The translations under genes and the position numbers were made by a program. DNA of 64,000 nucleotides, taken from Betaproteobacteria bacterium. Its GTDB lineage: Bacteria > Pseudomonadota > Gammaproteobacteria > Burkholderiales > Rhodocyclaceae. The notes below the pieces were generated by a model. That model had not been told where the DNA came from, did no database searches, and was given only the letters and a program-made list of their open reading frames with translations. Location of the stretch: assembly GCA_009780885.1 (NCBI GenBank), contig WQZF01000001.1:124001-188000 (forward strand), in the 5' to 3' direction. Positions within the stretch are counted from its first letter, which is position 1; every line of letters begins with the position of its first letter. Below, piece by piece: positions 29,969-37,966 of this stretch.

Positions 29969-30616
29969 TTATTCGTCTGGAAAAAGGTTCCGGGTTTTGG
30001 AATGACGCTCCGGGGGCGTAACGACCCCCATGGAGATGATGTATTTCAGGGCTTCGTCGACGCTGATGTCGAGCTCGATCGCTTCGCTTTTGGGCAACAT
30101 CAGGAAAAATCCGGAAGTCGGGTTCGGCGTGGTCGGCACGAAGACGCTGATATGTTCTTCCGGCAGATGCGCGGCGACGGATTCTCCGGGTTTGCCCGTC
30201 AGGAACGCGATCGTCCAGAGTCCCTGGCGCGGATACTGCACCAGCAGCGCCTTGCGGAAGGCTTGCCCGTTCTGCGCGAACAGCGTATCGGAAACCTGCT
30301 TGACGCTGTTGTAAATCGAATTGACGACCGGAATCCGCGCCAGAAGGCGCTCCCACCAGATCACGAGCCGTTGCCCGAGAATATTGGCGCCGAGCACTCC
30401 GGTCACGAACAGCATCAACAGCGTCAGCACCGTGCCGACGCCCGGAATATCGAATCCGAAGAGATTCTTCGGATGAATCGCCTCCGGCAGCAGGCGCAGG
30501 GATTGATCCATCAGGCCGACCACCAGCGACAACACCCAGATGGTGATGACCAGCGGAACCCAGATCAGAAGCCCGGTAACGAAGTAGCGACGCATTGCGA
30601 TGGCTGGAGCGCCCAT
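29969..30616 (-). CDS. DUF502 membrane protein
   Basis: 215 residues; the ATG at 30616 directly abuts the fmdB stop. Two membrane helices ([20 protein letters not shown] and [20 protein letters not shown]) precede a soluble domain with the DUF502 signatures [25 protein letters not shown] and [15 protein letters not shown]. Function unknown; the fmdB/DUF502/aspS arrangement is conserved in betaproteobacteria. Confidence 0.9.
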   Translation of the reverse strand: MGAPAIAMRRYFVTGLLIWVPLVITIWVLSLVVGLMDQSLRLLPEAIHPKNLFGFDIPGVGTVLTLLMLFVTGVLGANILGQRLVIWWERLLARIPVVNSIYNSVKQVSDTLFAQNGQAFRKALLVQYPRQGLWTIAFLTGKPGESVAAHLPEEHISVFVPTTPNPTSGFFLMLPKSEAIELDISVDEALKYIISMGVVTPPERHSKTRNLFPDE

Positions 30617-30877
30617 TCAGCAGCACGAGCAGGCGCCGTGCCCGCCCTGGCAGGGCGGCGCGGAAGCGGCCTCGCCCGTTGGCGCAGGCGAGCCGCCGCC
30701 CTTGAAATCGGTCGCGTACCAGCCTTTTCCCTTCAACTGGAATCCCGCCGCCGAAACCTTCTTTATATAGGTTTCTGCATGGCAATTCGGGCAGGTGCTC
30801 AGAAGGGGATCGCTCAGTTTTTGCAGGTGTTCCCGCTCGAATCCGCAGGAAGTGCAGCGATATTCATAAATTGGCAT
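30617..30877 (-). CDS. FmdB-family zinc-ribbon regulatory protein
   Basis: 86 residues. Starts [20 protein letters not shown], with CxxC pairs at CTSC and CPNC forming the zinc ribbon typical of the FmdB/CxxC_CXXC_SSSS family. The tail is Gly/Ser/Ala-rich and ends in a cysteine/histidine cluster ([11 protein letters not shown]). First gene of the operon with DUF502 and aspS. Precise role unknown. Confidence 0.92.
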   Translation of the reverse strand: MPIYEYRCTSCGFEREHLQKLSDPLLSTCPNCHAETYIKKVSAAGFQLKGKGWYATDFKGGGSPAPTGEAASAPPCQGGHGACSCC

Positions 30878-30919
30878 GAAAATACTCCGAAAAAACAGGA
30901 AATTATATAGTGAACTGCG

Positions 30920-31747
30920 CTATTGCGGCGCGGCGTCCTTGCCTTCCGGCGCTTTTTCCGGTGTGCGCTTTTCCGCGTTTTCCCCGGCCTTTTCCCCCTC
31001 CGGCTTCTTGAGCATCAGGGTTTTCTGTTTCGGTTCGATGGCGATATCGCGGATCAGCGCTCCGTTGGCGTCCCACGCCCGTTCGTGGATCAGGAGCCCA
31101 TCGTCGTCATAAACCTTTTCCGAGACTGGCTGCCCCTTCGTGTCGTAATCCTTGAAGGAACCCTGGCGGAGTGGGGTAGCAAAGCCGCGTTTCCTGAGGC
31201 TCATTCCGGTGGCGGCAAGCGCGCCGTTTTCATGGTAAAGGGTTTTGTGTATTTCCACCCCGACGAGAACCTGGCGGTATTCGGTCTTTTCCCGGAGTGT
31301 TCCTTCCGGGTCGAATTTCTCGTCGAGCAGCGGACGCCCATTGTCGTAATGAAAATCCCGGATGCGCTTGCCGGCCTCGTTGAAGCCCTGTTCGCGTCCG
31401 ATGAGCCAGGCCGGGGGCGTGCCGGCGAAATGGTAGAGGGTCTCCTTCTGCACCGCGCCCGAAGGAAAATAGCGCCGGTCGGTGCGCGTCGCGCCTTCCG
31501 TTTCGGTGATGAACACTGGCGTCCCGCTCTTGATTTCCATCTGGCGAATGATTTCGTCGCCCGCCGCAGCGCGGCATTCGATCGAGCCGCTTTTCTCCGC
31601 GAAATCCTGCGGCAAGGGCAGGGCCGGCCATTGTGCCGGCTTGCCGCCGAAGGTGCAGCGCAACGGCGCTTCTTCCTGCGCGGAGCAGGGGAGGGCGCCC
31701 AGGAAAAGGAAAAAGGCGGAGGCGGCGGCAATTCCGGATCGTTTCAT
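30920..31747 (-). CDS. Secreted YwqK/MORN-like repeat protein
   Basis: 275 residues with a signal peptide (IAAASAFFLFLGALPCSAQ, cleavage about residue 23). The middle holds several imperfect YDNGxxxxE-type repeats (RDFHYDNGRPLLDEKFDPEG, TLYHENGALAATGM, EKVYDDDGLLIHER) like those in YwqK-type proteins. The last 40 residues are a Lys/Glu/Ala-rich tail. YwqK-like proteins are often annotated as antitoxins; nothing here supports that role. Own leader, just upstream of fmdB on the same strand. Confidence 0.75.
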   Translation of the reverse strand: MKRSGIAAASAFFLFLGALPCSAQEEAPLRCTFGGKPAQWPALPLPQDFAEKSGSIECRAAAGDEIIRQMEIKSGTPVFITETEGATRTDRRYFPSGAVQKETLYHFAGTPPAWLIGREQGFNEAGKRIRDFHYDNGRPLLDEKFDPEGTLREKTEYRQVLVGVEIHKTLYHENGALAATGMSLRKRGFATPLRQGSFKDYDTKGQPVSEKVYDDDGLLIHERAWDANGALIRDIAIEPKQKTLMLKKPEGEKAGENAEKRTPEKAPEGKDAAPQ

Positions 31748-31770
31748 CGTTCAGGTTCTCCAGTGAGGGT

Positions 31771-32925
31771 TCAGGGAAGGGGAATTTCCGGCGGAAGATT
31801 TCCCGGAAGGTGCGTTTGGGCCAGGTAGCCGTGCGAGCGCATTTCGGCCAGGCGGCTGACGGTGCGGAAAAACTCCTGCGACTGCACGCCCTCGACGTAG
31901 ATTTCTTCCGGGGCGCAATCCGCGCTGGCGATCAACTGCACCTTGTGGTCGTAAAGAATGTCGATCAGCCAGGTAAAGCGCCGCGCCGCGTTGGCCTGCG
32001 CTGGCGAAAGGCGCGGGATGCCGGAAAGCAGCAGGGTGTGATATTCGCGCGCCAGTTCCAGATAATCGTTCTGCGAGCGTGGCCCCTCGCAGAGGGCGGC
32101 GAAATCGAACCAGATCACGCCCCGCGCGCGCCGGCGTACCGGAATCGGGCGTCCGAGCACTTCCACCGGGCCATCGGCGTTTTCCCGCACAGCGCCGGAA
32201 AGCGCGAGAAAAACGGATTCCATCCTCGCATCGTTTTCCCCGTTGGCGGGCACGAGAAAATGCTCGACTTCGGAGAGGGCGCGCAGCCGGTAATCGACCC
32301 CGGCGTCGATCTCGATCACATCGAGCATCCTTTCGATCAGCGCAATCGCCGGCAGGAAACGCTCGCGCTGCAAACCCCCCGGATACAAGCCCTTCGGCGG
32401 GTAATTTGAAGTCATCACCAGCACCACGCCGCGCGCAAGAAGCATCTCCAGGAGCCGTCCCAGGATCATCGCGTCGGCGATGTCGGAAACGTGGAATTCG
32501 TCGAAACACAGGAGCCGCAATTCCGTCGCGATCCGGCCGGCCAGCCGCTCCATCGCGTCGCCCCCGTTCGCATCCCGCTTGAAGGCGTCCAACGAAACAT
32601 GCACTTCCTGCATGAAGGCATGAAAATGCACGCGGCGCTTGCGCCGGTACGGCAGCGCGCCATAAAAGGCATCCATCAGGAAACTCTTGCCGCGCCCGAC
32701 CCCGCCCCAGAAATAAAGGCCGCGCGGCGGTTTTGCCCGGGAGAGCATCTTGCGCAAGGCCCCGCGCCGCGCCACCTTGAACGCGAGCAATTCCGAATAG
32801 AGCCGTTGCAGGCGCTGCACGGCGGCCCATTGCGCGGCATCGGCCTCGAACCCGCGCCCGGCGAGCGCCGCCGTATAGGCGTCGATCACGCCGTTGGGCG
32901 GAACCTTGAGGATGATATGGGGCAT
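31771..32925 (-). CDS. zapE: Cell division protein ZapE (AFG1-like ATPase)
   Basis: 384 residues from ATG 32925 (MPHIILKVPPNGVIDAY). AFG1 family: Walker A WGGVGRGKSFLMDAFY, Walker B LLCFDEFHVSDIADAMIL, sensor VMTSNYPPKGLYPGGLQRERF, arginine-containing C-terminal ATPase lobe. In E. coli ZapE destabilises Z-ring FtsZ polymers under stress. Length normal. Stands alone between the YwqK-like gene and the repeat-rich island. Confidence 0.93.
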   Translation of the reverse strand: MPHIILKVPPNGVIDAYTAALAGRGFEADAAQWAAVQRLQRLYSELLAFKVARRGALRKMLSRAKPPRGLYFWGGVGRGKSFLMDAFYGALPYRRKRRVHFHAFMQEVHVSLDAFKRDANGGDAMERLAGRIATELRLLCFDEFHVSDIADAMILGRLLEMLLARGVVLVMTSNYPPKGLYPGGLQRERFLPAIALIERMLDVIEIDAGVDYRLRALSEVEHFLVPANGENDARMESVFLALSGAVRENADGPVEVLGRPIPVRRRARGVIWFDFAALCEGPRSQNDYLELAREYHTLLLSGIPRLSPAQANAARRFTWLIDILYDHKVQLIASADCAPEEIYVEGVQSQEFFRTVSRLAEMRSHGYLAQTHLPGNLPPEIPLP

Positions 32926-33155
32926 AACTCGTCGGCAACGAAAAAGCCGCTGGATGCAGGCAAACAGCGCGCAAACGACGGCTTGGGGGAGATTGATTCC
33001 GGCGGGAAAGCACAGGCCGGTGCACGGACGCGAAGCGTACCACGAAGCCCGGATTTTTCTCAAGCCGATGGGCGGGCATTATTGATTCGGCCCTTAAATA
33101 CCCTCATTATGCAGGATGTGTATCTCAGACCGCGCAGGGTCGCATAGGTTGGGGT

Positions 33156-33212
33156 GAGCGCAGCGAAGCCCAACGGAACCGCCTTCGCCCAGGTGTTGGG
33201 CTTCGCTGCGCT
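33156..33212. repeat. Family D inverted repeat
   Basis: GAGCGCAGCGAAGCCCAAC and its exact inverse GTTGGGCTTCGCTGCGCTC (33194-33212) around a 19-bp loop. Variant of the 21564-21645 repeat. Confidence 0.8.
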
Positions 33213-33240
33213 CTCTCAAGAACCTCCCGTCCTGCATACT

Positions 33241-33311
33241 GGATCCTGCGCGCAGCGAAGCGGAGTCGCAGACGGTCATCCTGCGCGTAGCGAAGCGGAG
33301 TCGCAGGATCC
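33241..33311. repeat. Family E repeat, copy 3 (double)
   Basis: GGATCCTGCGCGCAGCGAAG, then GTCATCCTGCGCGTAGCGAA ending GTCGCAGGATCC: two partly overlapping family E units in opposite orientation. Confidence 0.65.
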
Positions 33312-33409
33312 AGGGGAAGATGCCCATCCCTGCTCCCGGGTTTCTTCGGCGCGATTTGCGGCGGCGGGCCGATGACGGCTCTCTCAAGAAACGGCCCATC
33401 CTGCATACT

Positions 33410-33435
33410 GGATCCTGCGACTTCGCGCAGGATGG
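33410..33435. repeat. Family E repeat, copy 4
   Basis: GGATCCTGCGACTTCGCGCA followed by GGATGG; near-perfect match to copies 1 and 5. Confidence 0.65.
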
Positions 33436-33478
33436 CGGGGTGTGCTCTCTCAAGAGAAACCGTTTCTCCAAAACCGGA

Positions 33479-33651
33479 TCGCCGCATCGCCCACTACAAA
33501 AAACATTGCATTTTTCCGCGCCGGAGCGCAGAATTTTTGGAATAGCCTGCACAAAAAATTCGATCCAATTTTGAAGAAACAGCACGCAAACCCTCTGGCG
33601 TTCCGAATCGAAAAACCCCCTCATCGAAAACCCTCCAAAAGGAGTTCCCTC
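33479..33651 (+). repeat. Duplicated leader, copy 1 (upstream of secreted protein A)
   Basis: From CGCCGCATCGC to the ATG this segment aligns with 36279-36431: both have CATTGC(A/G)TTTTTCCGCG, GAGCGCAGAATTTT, GGAATAG, AAAATTCGATCCA, GCGTTCCGAATCGAAAA and the ribosome-binding CCAAAAGGAGTTCCCTC. It probably carries the promoter, duplicated with the gene. The 173-bp copy 1 is slightly longer. Confidence 0.8.
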
Positions 33652-36033
33652 ATGAAACGATTCATTCCCCGCACCCTGGGCGGCCTCGCCCTTGGTGTTC
33701 TTCTGGCTGCGCCGGCCTGGGCGCAGGAAATCATCGAATGCCCGACGCCCGTGACGACCGGCGCCACATGCAACTACCCGCAAACGATCGGCACATTCAC
33801 CAACGTCCTGGCGCCGACGGACGACGGTTCGGGAACCAGCCTGAGCCTTTCCGGGAATTCGGTCAGCCTGACCGGCACGACCCCGACTCCGCAATACATT
33901 TTTGGCGGGCTCAACATAGCCACCGGCGTGAGCGGCAATGCCAGCAACAATACGGTGCTCATTGACGGAGCGAACCTCGGATCGTCGAACGAGCTTGCGG
34001 GCGGGGTAAACTACGGAACCGGCGACGCCGCCAACAATACCGTGACTCTCAAAGGCCCCGTCATTCTTTCGTCGACGGGCGACATTGCGGGCGGCACGGC
34101 GGCTTCCGGAGACCATTTCACTGGCAACACCCTCAAGCTGGACAACTACACCGGGACGGCGCCTGCTGGCAATGTTGCGGATTTCGCCTCCTACGAATTC
34201 CTGCTTTCGGATGCCTCGCAGCCGCTGAAAGTGAACGGCATGGTGAATTTCTCTGGCTCTGCCGGCGCGCGTGCCAGCGTCGGCTCGGTCGGGCTGGCCG
34301 CCAGCGTCAGCTCGCTGTCGGCGCCCAAGATTCCGCTGATCTGCCCGGGCACCTTTTACGGCACCATCGCCAACAACGGCCAGGCCGTCAGCGGCGGCGG
34401 GCGCAGCTTCCGGATCTGGCAAGAAAACGACGCCAGCCTTGCCGGCAATTGCGTCTACGCCACCAGTATCCCGACCCTTTCCCCGGGCACGACGCCTCCC
34501 GTTCCCACCTCCGACTCGGTGAAGTTTTATATCAAGAGCGATGCGCCAAGCGCTATCTATGCGGATCTCTGGTCGCAGGGAGCGTCTTGCCCTGCCGCCA
34601 GCGACATCCTCGCCCGTCAGCACTACCGCGGCACGGTGCAGGGAACCGGCAGCGATGAAGAACTCAACGAACTTGCGCTGCCAAGCGATTTCGCCTATAC
34701 GGATTGTATCGTCGCCGTCGCCCTGGACAATCTCGGCCACGAAATTCCGGGGGCGTACAGCGAGCCTCTGGCGGTCAATTTTCACACGCTGCCGCTGCTC
34801 CCCGGGCCTGTTCTTTCCAACGGCAAAATCACTTCGACCGGCCCCACCGGGGCGCAATTCACGATCAACAGCAATATCCCTGCCATCGCCCTCTGGGCCG
34901 CCGTTGCGCCGGGAGCGACTTGCGACTCTACGGAGATCATGGACCTCATTATCGCCGGCGATCCTTCGGCTGATATCGGATCTTCCTCCCTTGGCGTGGG
35001 CGGCGAAACTCTTTCAGGGAGCGTGGGGGGGCTGCAAGCCAATACCAGCTACAAGCTCTGTCTCTTCGCCTTCGGCACGAATACGAATACGTCTAGCACC
35101 GAATGGAGCGTGCCGTTCCATACCGGCCCCTTCCCGATGCCTCCACTGCCTCCGGCGCTGCCTGCCTTCTCCGACGGCGACACGCTGGCCCCGGGCAGCG
35201 GCTACACCGCGCCTTCGGGCAATGCCGGTTTCTGCCTCGGCGGAAACCCCGGCAGCGCCCCGATCACGCTGCGGATCGACAATGTGCCCTACACGATCCA
35301 GCCGCTGGCCCAGAACACCTGCCTCGAAATCTTCGCCGGCGGCGCGCATGCCCCGGCCCAGGAGAGCAGCGCCGTCCGCACCTTGCTCGACACCGCCGCC
35401 GGACGCGCGTTGATCCTCGACAGCGGCAGCGCCAACATCGGCACGATTGTTCCCGGAGCGCCGCTGCTCGAAGCCCGGAACGGCGAGCTCGTGCTGAATG
35501 CCTCGAACACCGGCGGAAACAGCACCACCACGATCCGCGCCACGGTCGATCCCGTCTGCACCAGCACCCGCATCGCAGTCCTCGAAGGACAGGTCAGCGC
35601 TCCCGACTGGATCACTTCTCCGATGCCCGCGACTGGCTGCCCGTCCGATGCGCTGACGCCGCCCAGGAGCAGCTTCATGCTCAGCGACGGAAAACTCTCC
35701 TGCCATCCTTCTGCGCTCACGATCCGGGGGAACTACGCAAGGCTGACGCTGAAACAAAGCCAAAGCCTGAGCGCCGGCCAGCAGTTCTACGCCGTCGCCG
35801 GGTATGCCCCCGCTGGCTGGTTCCAGAACACCTCCCTGGGCTGGGCGCCGCTCGGCAATCAATTCCTGCCGCTCTTCACCGCCACCGAATCCGGCCCGGC
35901 GACGGCCACGCTCGTCGACAATCTCGACATCCGCGCCATCTCCGGCGCCGAGCTGTATAGCGGCTTCGGAGCGAATGCGGAGGAAATGATGATGAATGGA
36001 CGGTATTGCGGGGTGTTCCGGGTCGCGCCTTGA
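33652..36033 (+). CDS. Large secreted protein of unknown function (paralogue A)
   Basis: 793 residues from ATG 33652, preceded by AAAAGGAGTTCCCTC. Signal peptide MKRFIPRTLGGLALGVLL...AWAQ, cleaved near residue 24. Residues 50-190 are Asn/Gly/Thr-rich (NNTVLIDGANLGSSNE, NNTVTLKGPVILSSTG), suggesting stacked beta structure. Residues 290-500 contain two related blocks with SDSVKFYIKSDAP and GAQFTINSNIPA, fibronectin-III-like by eye. The C-terminal ~290 residues, starting FSDGDTLAPGSGYTAPSGNA, are shared with the next gene and vaguely recall FecR-type folds (RIAVLEGQVSAP). Function unknown. Confidence 0.85.
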   Translation: MKRFIPRTLGGLALGVLLAAPAWAQEIIECPTPVTTGATCNYPQTIGTFTNVLAPTDDGSGTSLSLSGNSVSLTGTTPTPQYIFGGLNIATGVSGNASNNTVLIDGANLGSSNELAGGVNYGTGDAANNTVTLKGPVILSSTGDIAGGTAASGDHFTGNTLKLDNYTGTAPAGNVADFASYEFLLSDASQPLKVNGMVNFSGSAGARASVGSVGLAASVSSLSAPKIPLICPGTFYGTIANNGQAVSGGGRSFRIWQENDASLAGNCVYATSIPTLSPGTTPPVPTSDSVKFYIKSDAPSAIYADLWSQGASCPAASDILARQHYRGTVQGTGSDEELNELALPSDFAYTDCIVAVALDNLGHEIPGAYSEPLAVNFHTLPLLPGPVLSNGKITSTGPTGAQFTINSNIPAIALWAAVAPGATCDSTEIMDLIIAGDPSADIGSSSLGVGGETLSGSVGGLQANTSYKLCLFAFGTNTNTSSTEWSVPFHTGPFPMPPLPPALPAFSDGDTLAPGSGYTAPSGNAGFCLGGNPGSAPITLRIDNVPYTIQPLAQNTCLEIFAGGAHAPAQESSAVRTLLDTAAGRALILDSGSANIGTIVPGAPLLEARNGELVLNASNTGGNSTTTIRATVDPVCTSTRIAVLEGQVSAPDWITSPMPATGCPSDALTPPRSSFMLSDGKLSCHPSALTIRGNYARLTLKQSQSLSAGQQFYAVAGYAPAGWFQNTSLGWAPLGNQFLPLFTATESGPATATLVDNLDIRAISGAELYSGFGANAEEMMMNGRYCGVFRVAP

Positions 36034-36060
36034 AGTCCCCCTCTTCGAGGGGGAGTGCAC

Positions 36061-36102
36061 TCCCACCGGCGCTAAAGCGCCACCTCCCTCAAAGAGGGAG
36101 GC
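36061..36102 (+). repeat. Family C palindromic repeat, copy 2
   Basis: CACCGGCGCTAAAGCGCCAC then CTCCCTCAAAGAGGGAGG. Matches 17160-17200 (inverse) and 37499-37540. A related segment (GATTCATGCGACAAGATGCC) follows at about 36195. Confidence 0.75.
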
Positions 36103-36150
36103 TTGACCACCCCGCCCCTACGGGGCACCCCTCCACGGAGGGGAATTGAA

Positions 36151-36181
36151 AAGCGGCGCTCCCAGGGAGCGCCGCTTTTTT
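36151..36181 (+). terminator. Intrinsic terminator after secreted protein A
   Basis: AAGCGGCGCTCC-CAG-GGAGCGCCGCTT, a perfect 12-bp stem, with a run of six T from 36176. A short CCCCTCC-AC-GGAGGGG hairpin precedes it, as it does after the next gene. Confidence 0.9.
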
Positions 36182-36278
36182 GGGTGCGGTTTTGATTCAT
36201 GCGACAAGATGCCTGGATTCGTGGGGGCTTTCTGTCCCCGGTCGCCCGCAGGGCAGGCATCTCTCCGAAACCGGAGCG

Positions 36279-36431
36279 CCGCATCGCTCCCGGCAACAGG
36301 CATTGCGTTTTTCCGCGTCGAAGCGCAGAATTTTGGAATAGTCTGCACCGAAAAATTCGATCCAGGCTTGAAGAACCCGAACGCAAGCATCAGGCGTTCC
36401 GAATCGAAAATCCTCCAAAAGGAGTTCCCTC
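36279..36431 (+). repeat. Duplicated leader, copy 2 (upstream of secreted protein B)
   Basis: Same segment as 33479-33651, with scattered substitutions and small gaps, ending in an identical CCAAAAGGAGTTCCCTC ribosome-binding region. Shows that gene and control region were duplicated together. Confidence 0.8.
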
Positions 36432-37352
36432 ATGAAACGATTCCTCCCCCGCGCCCTGGGCGGCTTCGCTCTTGGCGTCTTCCTGGCTGCGCCGGTTTCG
36501 GCGCAGGAACTCTTCTCCGACGGCGACACGCTGAATCCGGGCAGCAGCTACACCGCGCCTTCGGGTAACGCCGCCTTCTGTCTCGGCGGAAACCCGGGCA
36601 GCGCCCCGGTCACGCTGCGGGTCGACAATGTGCCCTACACGATCCAGTCGCTTGCCGAAAACACCTGCCTTGAAGTCTTCGCTGGCGGCGCGCGCCCCCC
36701 GGCCCTGGAGAACCGCGCCGCACGCGCGTTGATCCTCGACAGCGGCAGCGCCAGAATCAGCACCACCGTTCCCGGAGCGCCCCTGCTCGAAGCCCGGAAC
36801 GGCGAGCTCGTGCTCGATGCCTCGAATACCGGCGGCAGAAGCGCCGCGACGATCCGCGCCACGGTCGATTCCGTTTGCACCAGCACCCGCATCGCGGTGC
36901 TCGAAGGACAGGTCAGCGCCCCGGACTGGATGAGTTCTCCAATGCCCGCGACCGGCTGCCCCGCCGATGCGCTGACCCCGCCCAGAGGCCGCTTCATGCT
37001 CAGCGACGGAAAACTCTCCTGCAATCCTTCCGCGCTGACGATCCGGGGGAACTACGCAAGGCTGACGGTGAAACAAACCCAAAACATGAGCGCCGGCCAG
37101 CCGTTCTACGCCGTCGCCGGGTATGCCCCCGCCGGCTGGTTCCAGAACACCTCTATGGGCTGGGCGCTGTTCGGCAATCAATTCCTGCTTCTCTTCAGCG
37201 CCACCGAATCCGGCCCGGCGACGGCCACGCTCGTCGACAATCTCGACATCCGGGCCTTCCCCAGCACCGAGCTATATGCCGGCTTCGGAGCGAATGAGGA
37301 GGAAATGATGATGAACAACCGCTATTGCGGAGTGTTCAAGGCAGCGCCTTGA
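36432..37352 (+). CDS. Secreted protein of unknown function (paralogue B, short form)
   Basis: 306 residues. Signal peptide MKRFLPRALGGFALGVFL...SAQ, almost identical to paralogue A. The mature chain begins ELFSDGDTLNPGSSYTAPSG and is co-linear with the last ~290 residues of A, including RNGELVLDASNTGG, STRIAVLEGQVSAPDW, ALTIRGNYARL and the end NNRYCGVFKAAP. It equals A with about 480 internal residues removed. A few short gaps, otherwise mostly identical by eye. Conserved cysteines suggest disulfides. No known family. Confidence 0.85.
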   Translation: MKRFLPRALGGFALGVFLAAPVSAQELFSDGDTLNPGSSYTAPSGNAAFCLGGNPGSAPVTLRVDNVPYTIQSLAENTCLEVFAGGARPPALENRAARALILDSGSARISTTVPGAPLLEARNGELVLDASNTGGRSAATIRATVDSVCTSTRIAVLEGQVSAPDWMSSPMPATGCPADALTPPRGRFMLSDGKLSCNPSALTIRGNYARLTVKQTQNMSAGQPFYAVAGYAPAGWFQNTSMGWALFGNQFLLLFSATESGPATATLVDNLDIRAFPSTELYAGFGANEEEMMMNNRYCGVFKAAP

Positions 37353-37409
37353 TTTCCACCACCCCGGCGGCTTCGCCGCCACCCCTCCACGGAGGGGAAT
37401 TGAAAGGAA

Positions 37410-37437
37410 CGGCGCTTTTTGAAAGCGCCGTTTTTTT
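37410..37437 (+). terminator. Intrinsic terminator after secreted protein B
   Basis: CGGCGCTTT-TTG-AAAGCGCCG followed by seven T. Preceded by CCCCTCC-AC-GGAGGGG as in the copy at 36123-36140. Confidence 0.9.
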
Positions 37438-37498
37438 GATTTCCGGCGCGCTGCGCCGCAGGATTGAATTCCTCTCCCGCAAGCGGGCGAGGGGAACT

Positions 37499-37620
37499 CC
37501 CACCGGCGCTAAAGCGCCACCTCCCTCGAAGAGGGAGGCTCATCAAGCCTTGGAGCGGTTTGGATTCATGCGGCGCCACGCCTGGGTTTGCAGGGGCGGC
37601 ATCCTGCCGCCCGCAACGGG
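37499..37620 (+). repeat. Family C palindromic repeat, copy 3 (long form)
   Basis: CACCGGCGCTAAAGCGCCAC, CTCCCTCGAAGAGGGAGG, then a segment with GGATTCATGCGGCGCCACGC and TGGGTTTGCAGGGGCGGCAT whose inverse is at 17200-17256. Confidence 0.75.
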
Positions 37621-37702
37621 CCGTTTGCAAGCACCGGGCGAGCACAGGATATTCATCGGGCGCAATACACCCTCGGGGCGCTCCCTTTGGGAAAGAGGGC
37701 TT

Positions 37703-37728
37703 TGATCCTGCGACTTCGCGCAGGATGA
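37703..37728. repeat. Family E repeat, copy 5
   Basis: TGATCCTGCGACTTCGCGCA, GGATGA; same as 33410-33435. Confidence 0.65.
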
Positions 37729-37771
37729 CAGATAGCACACGCGGGATGATGAATCACCACCGCGCAGTTCA

Positions 37772-37849
37772 ATAGGTTGGGGTGAGCGAAGCGAAGCCCA
37801 ACGAAATCACCTGAGCCCGAAATGTTGGGCTTCGCTCACCCCAACCTAT
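37772..37849. repeat. Family D inverted repeat (TAGGTTGGGGTGAGC type)
   Basis: ATAGGTTGGGGTGAGCGAAG ... GCCCAAC opposed by GTTGGGC ... CTCACCCCAACCTAT. The left arm has an extra GCGAA. With family C, E and element copy 8 it accounts for the 614-bp gap before aceK. Confidence 0.75.
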
Positions 37850-37884
37850 GCAACTGTATTGCCAGGATCCATCCCGCCGTTTTA

Positions 37885-37960
37885 TTTTCTAAATTAGAAT
37901 CAAGAATTCACACATGAAAATCACTACCGTAGCGAACCATTATTTAAGTAATTTAGAAAA
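37885..37960 (-). repeat. AT-rich 76-bp intergenic element, copy 8
   Basis: Ends TTTTCTAAATT (37885-37895) and AATTTAGAAAA (37950-37960). Core CACTACCGTAGCG at 37922-37934. It lies between the convergent paralogue B and aceK genes, 6 bp from the aceK stop. Confidence 0.9.
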
Positions 37961-37966
37961 TTTGTT

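Larger units (their letters stand above)
32926..33651. other. 726-bp intergenic region made of repeats plus a duplicated leader
   Basis: Holds a family D inverted repeat, two family E blocks, scattered CTCTCAAGA-type strings (around 33214, 33381 and 33446), and, from about 33479 to 33651, a leader sequence repeated at 36279-36431. No gene is supported here. Confidence 0.75.

Noticed and set aside
29967-30785. Upstream extension of the aspS frame to 30785
   Set aside because: The frame stays open through DUF502 and part of fmdB on the same strand, but the AspRS N-terminus starts cleanly at 29966.
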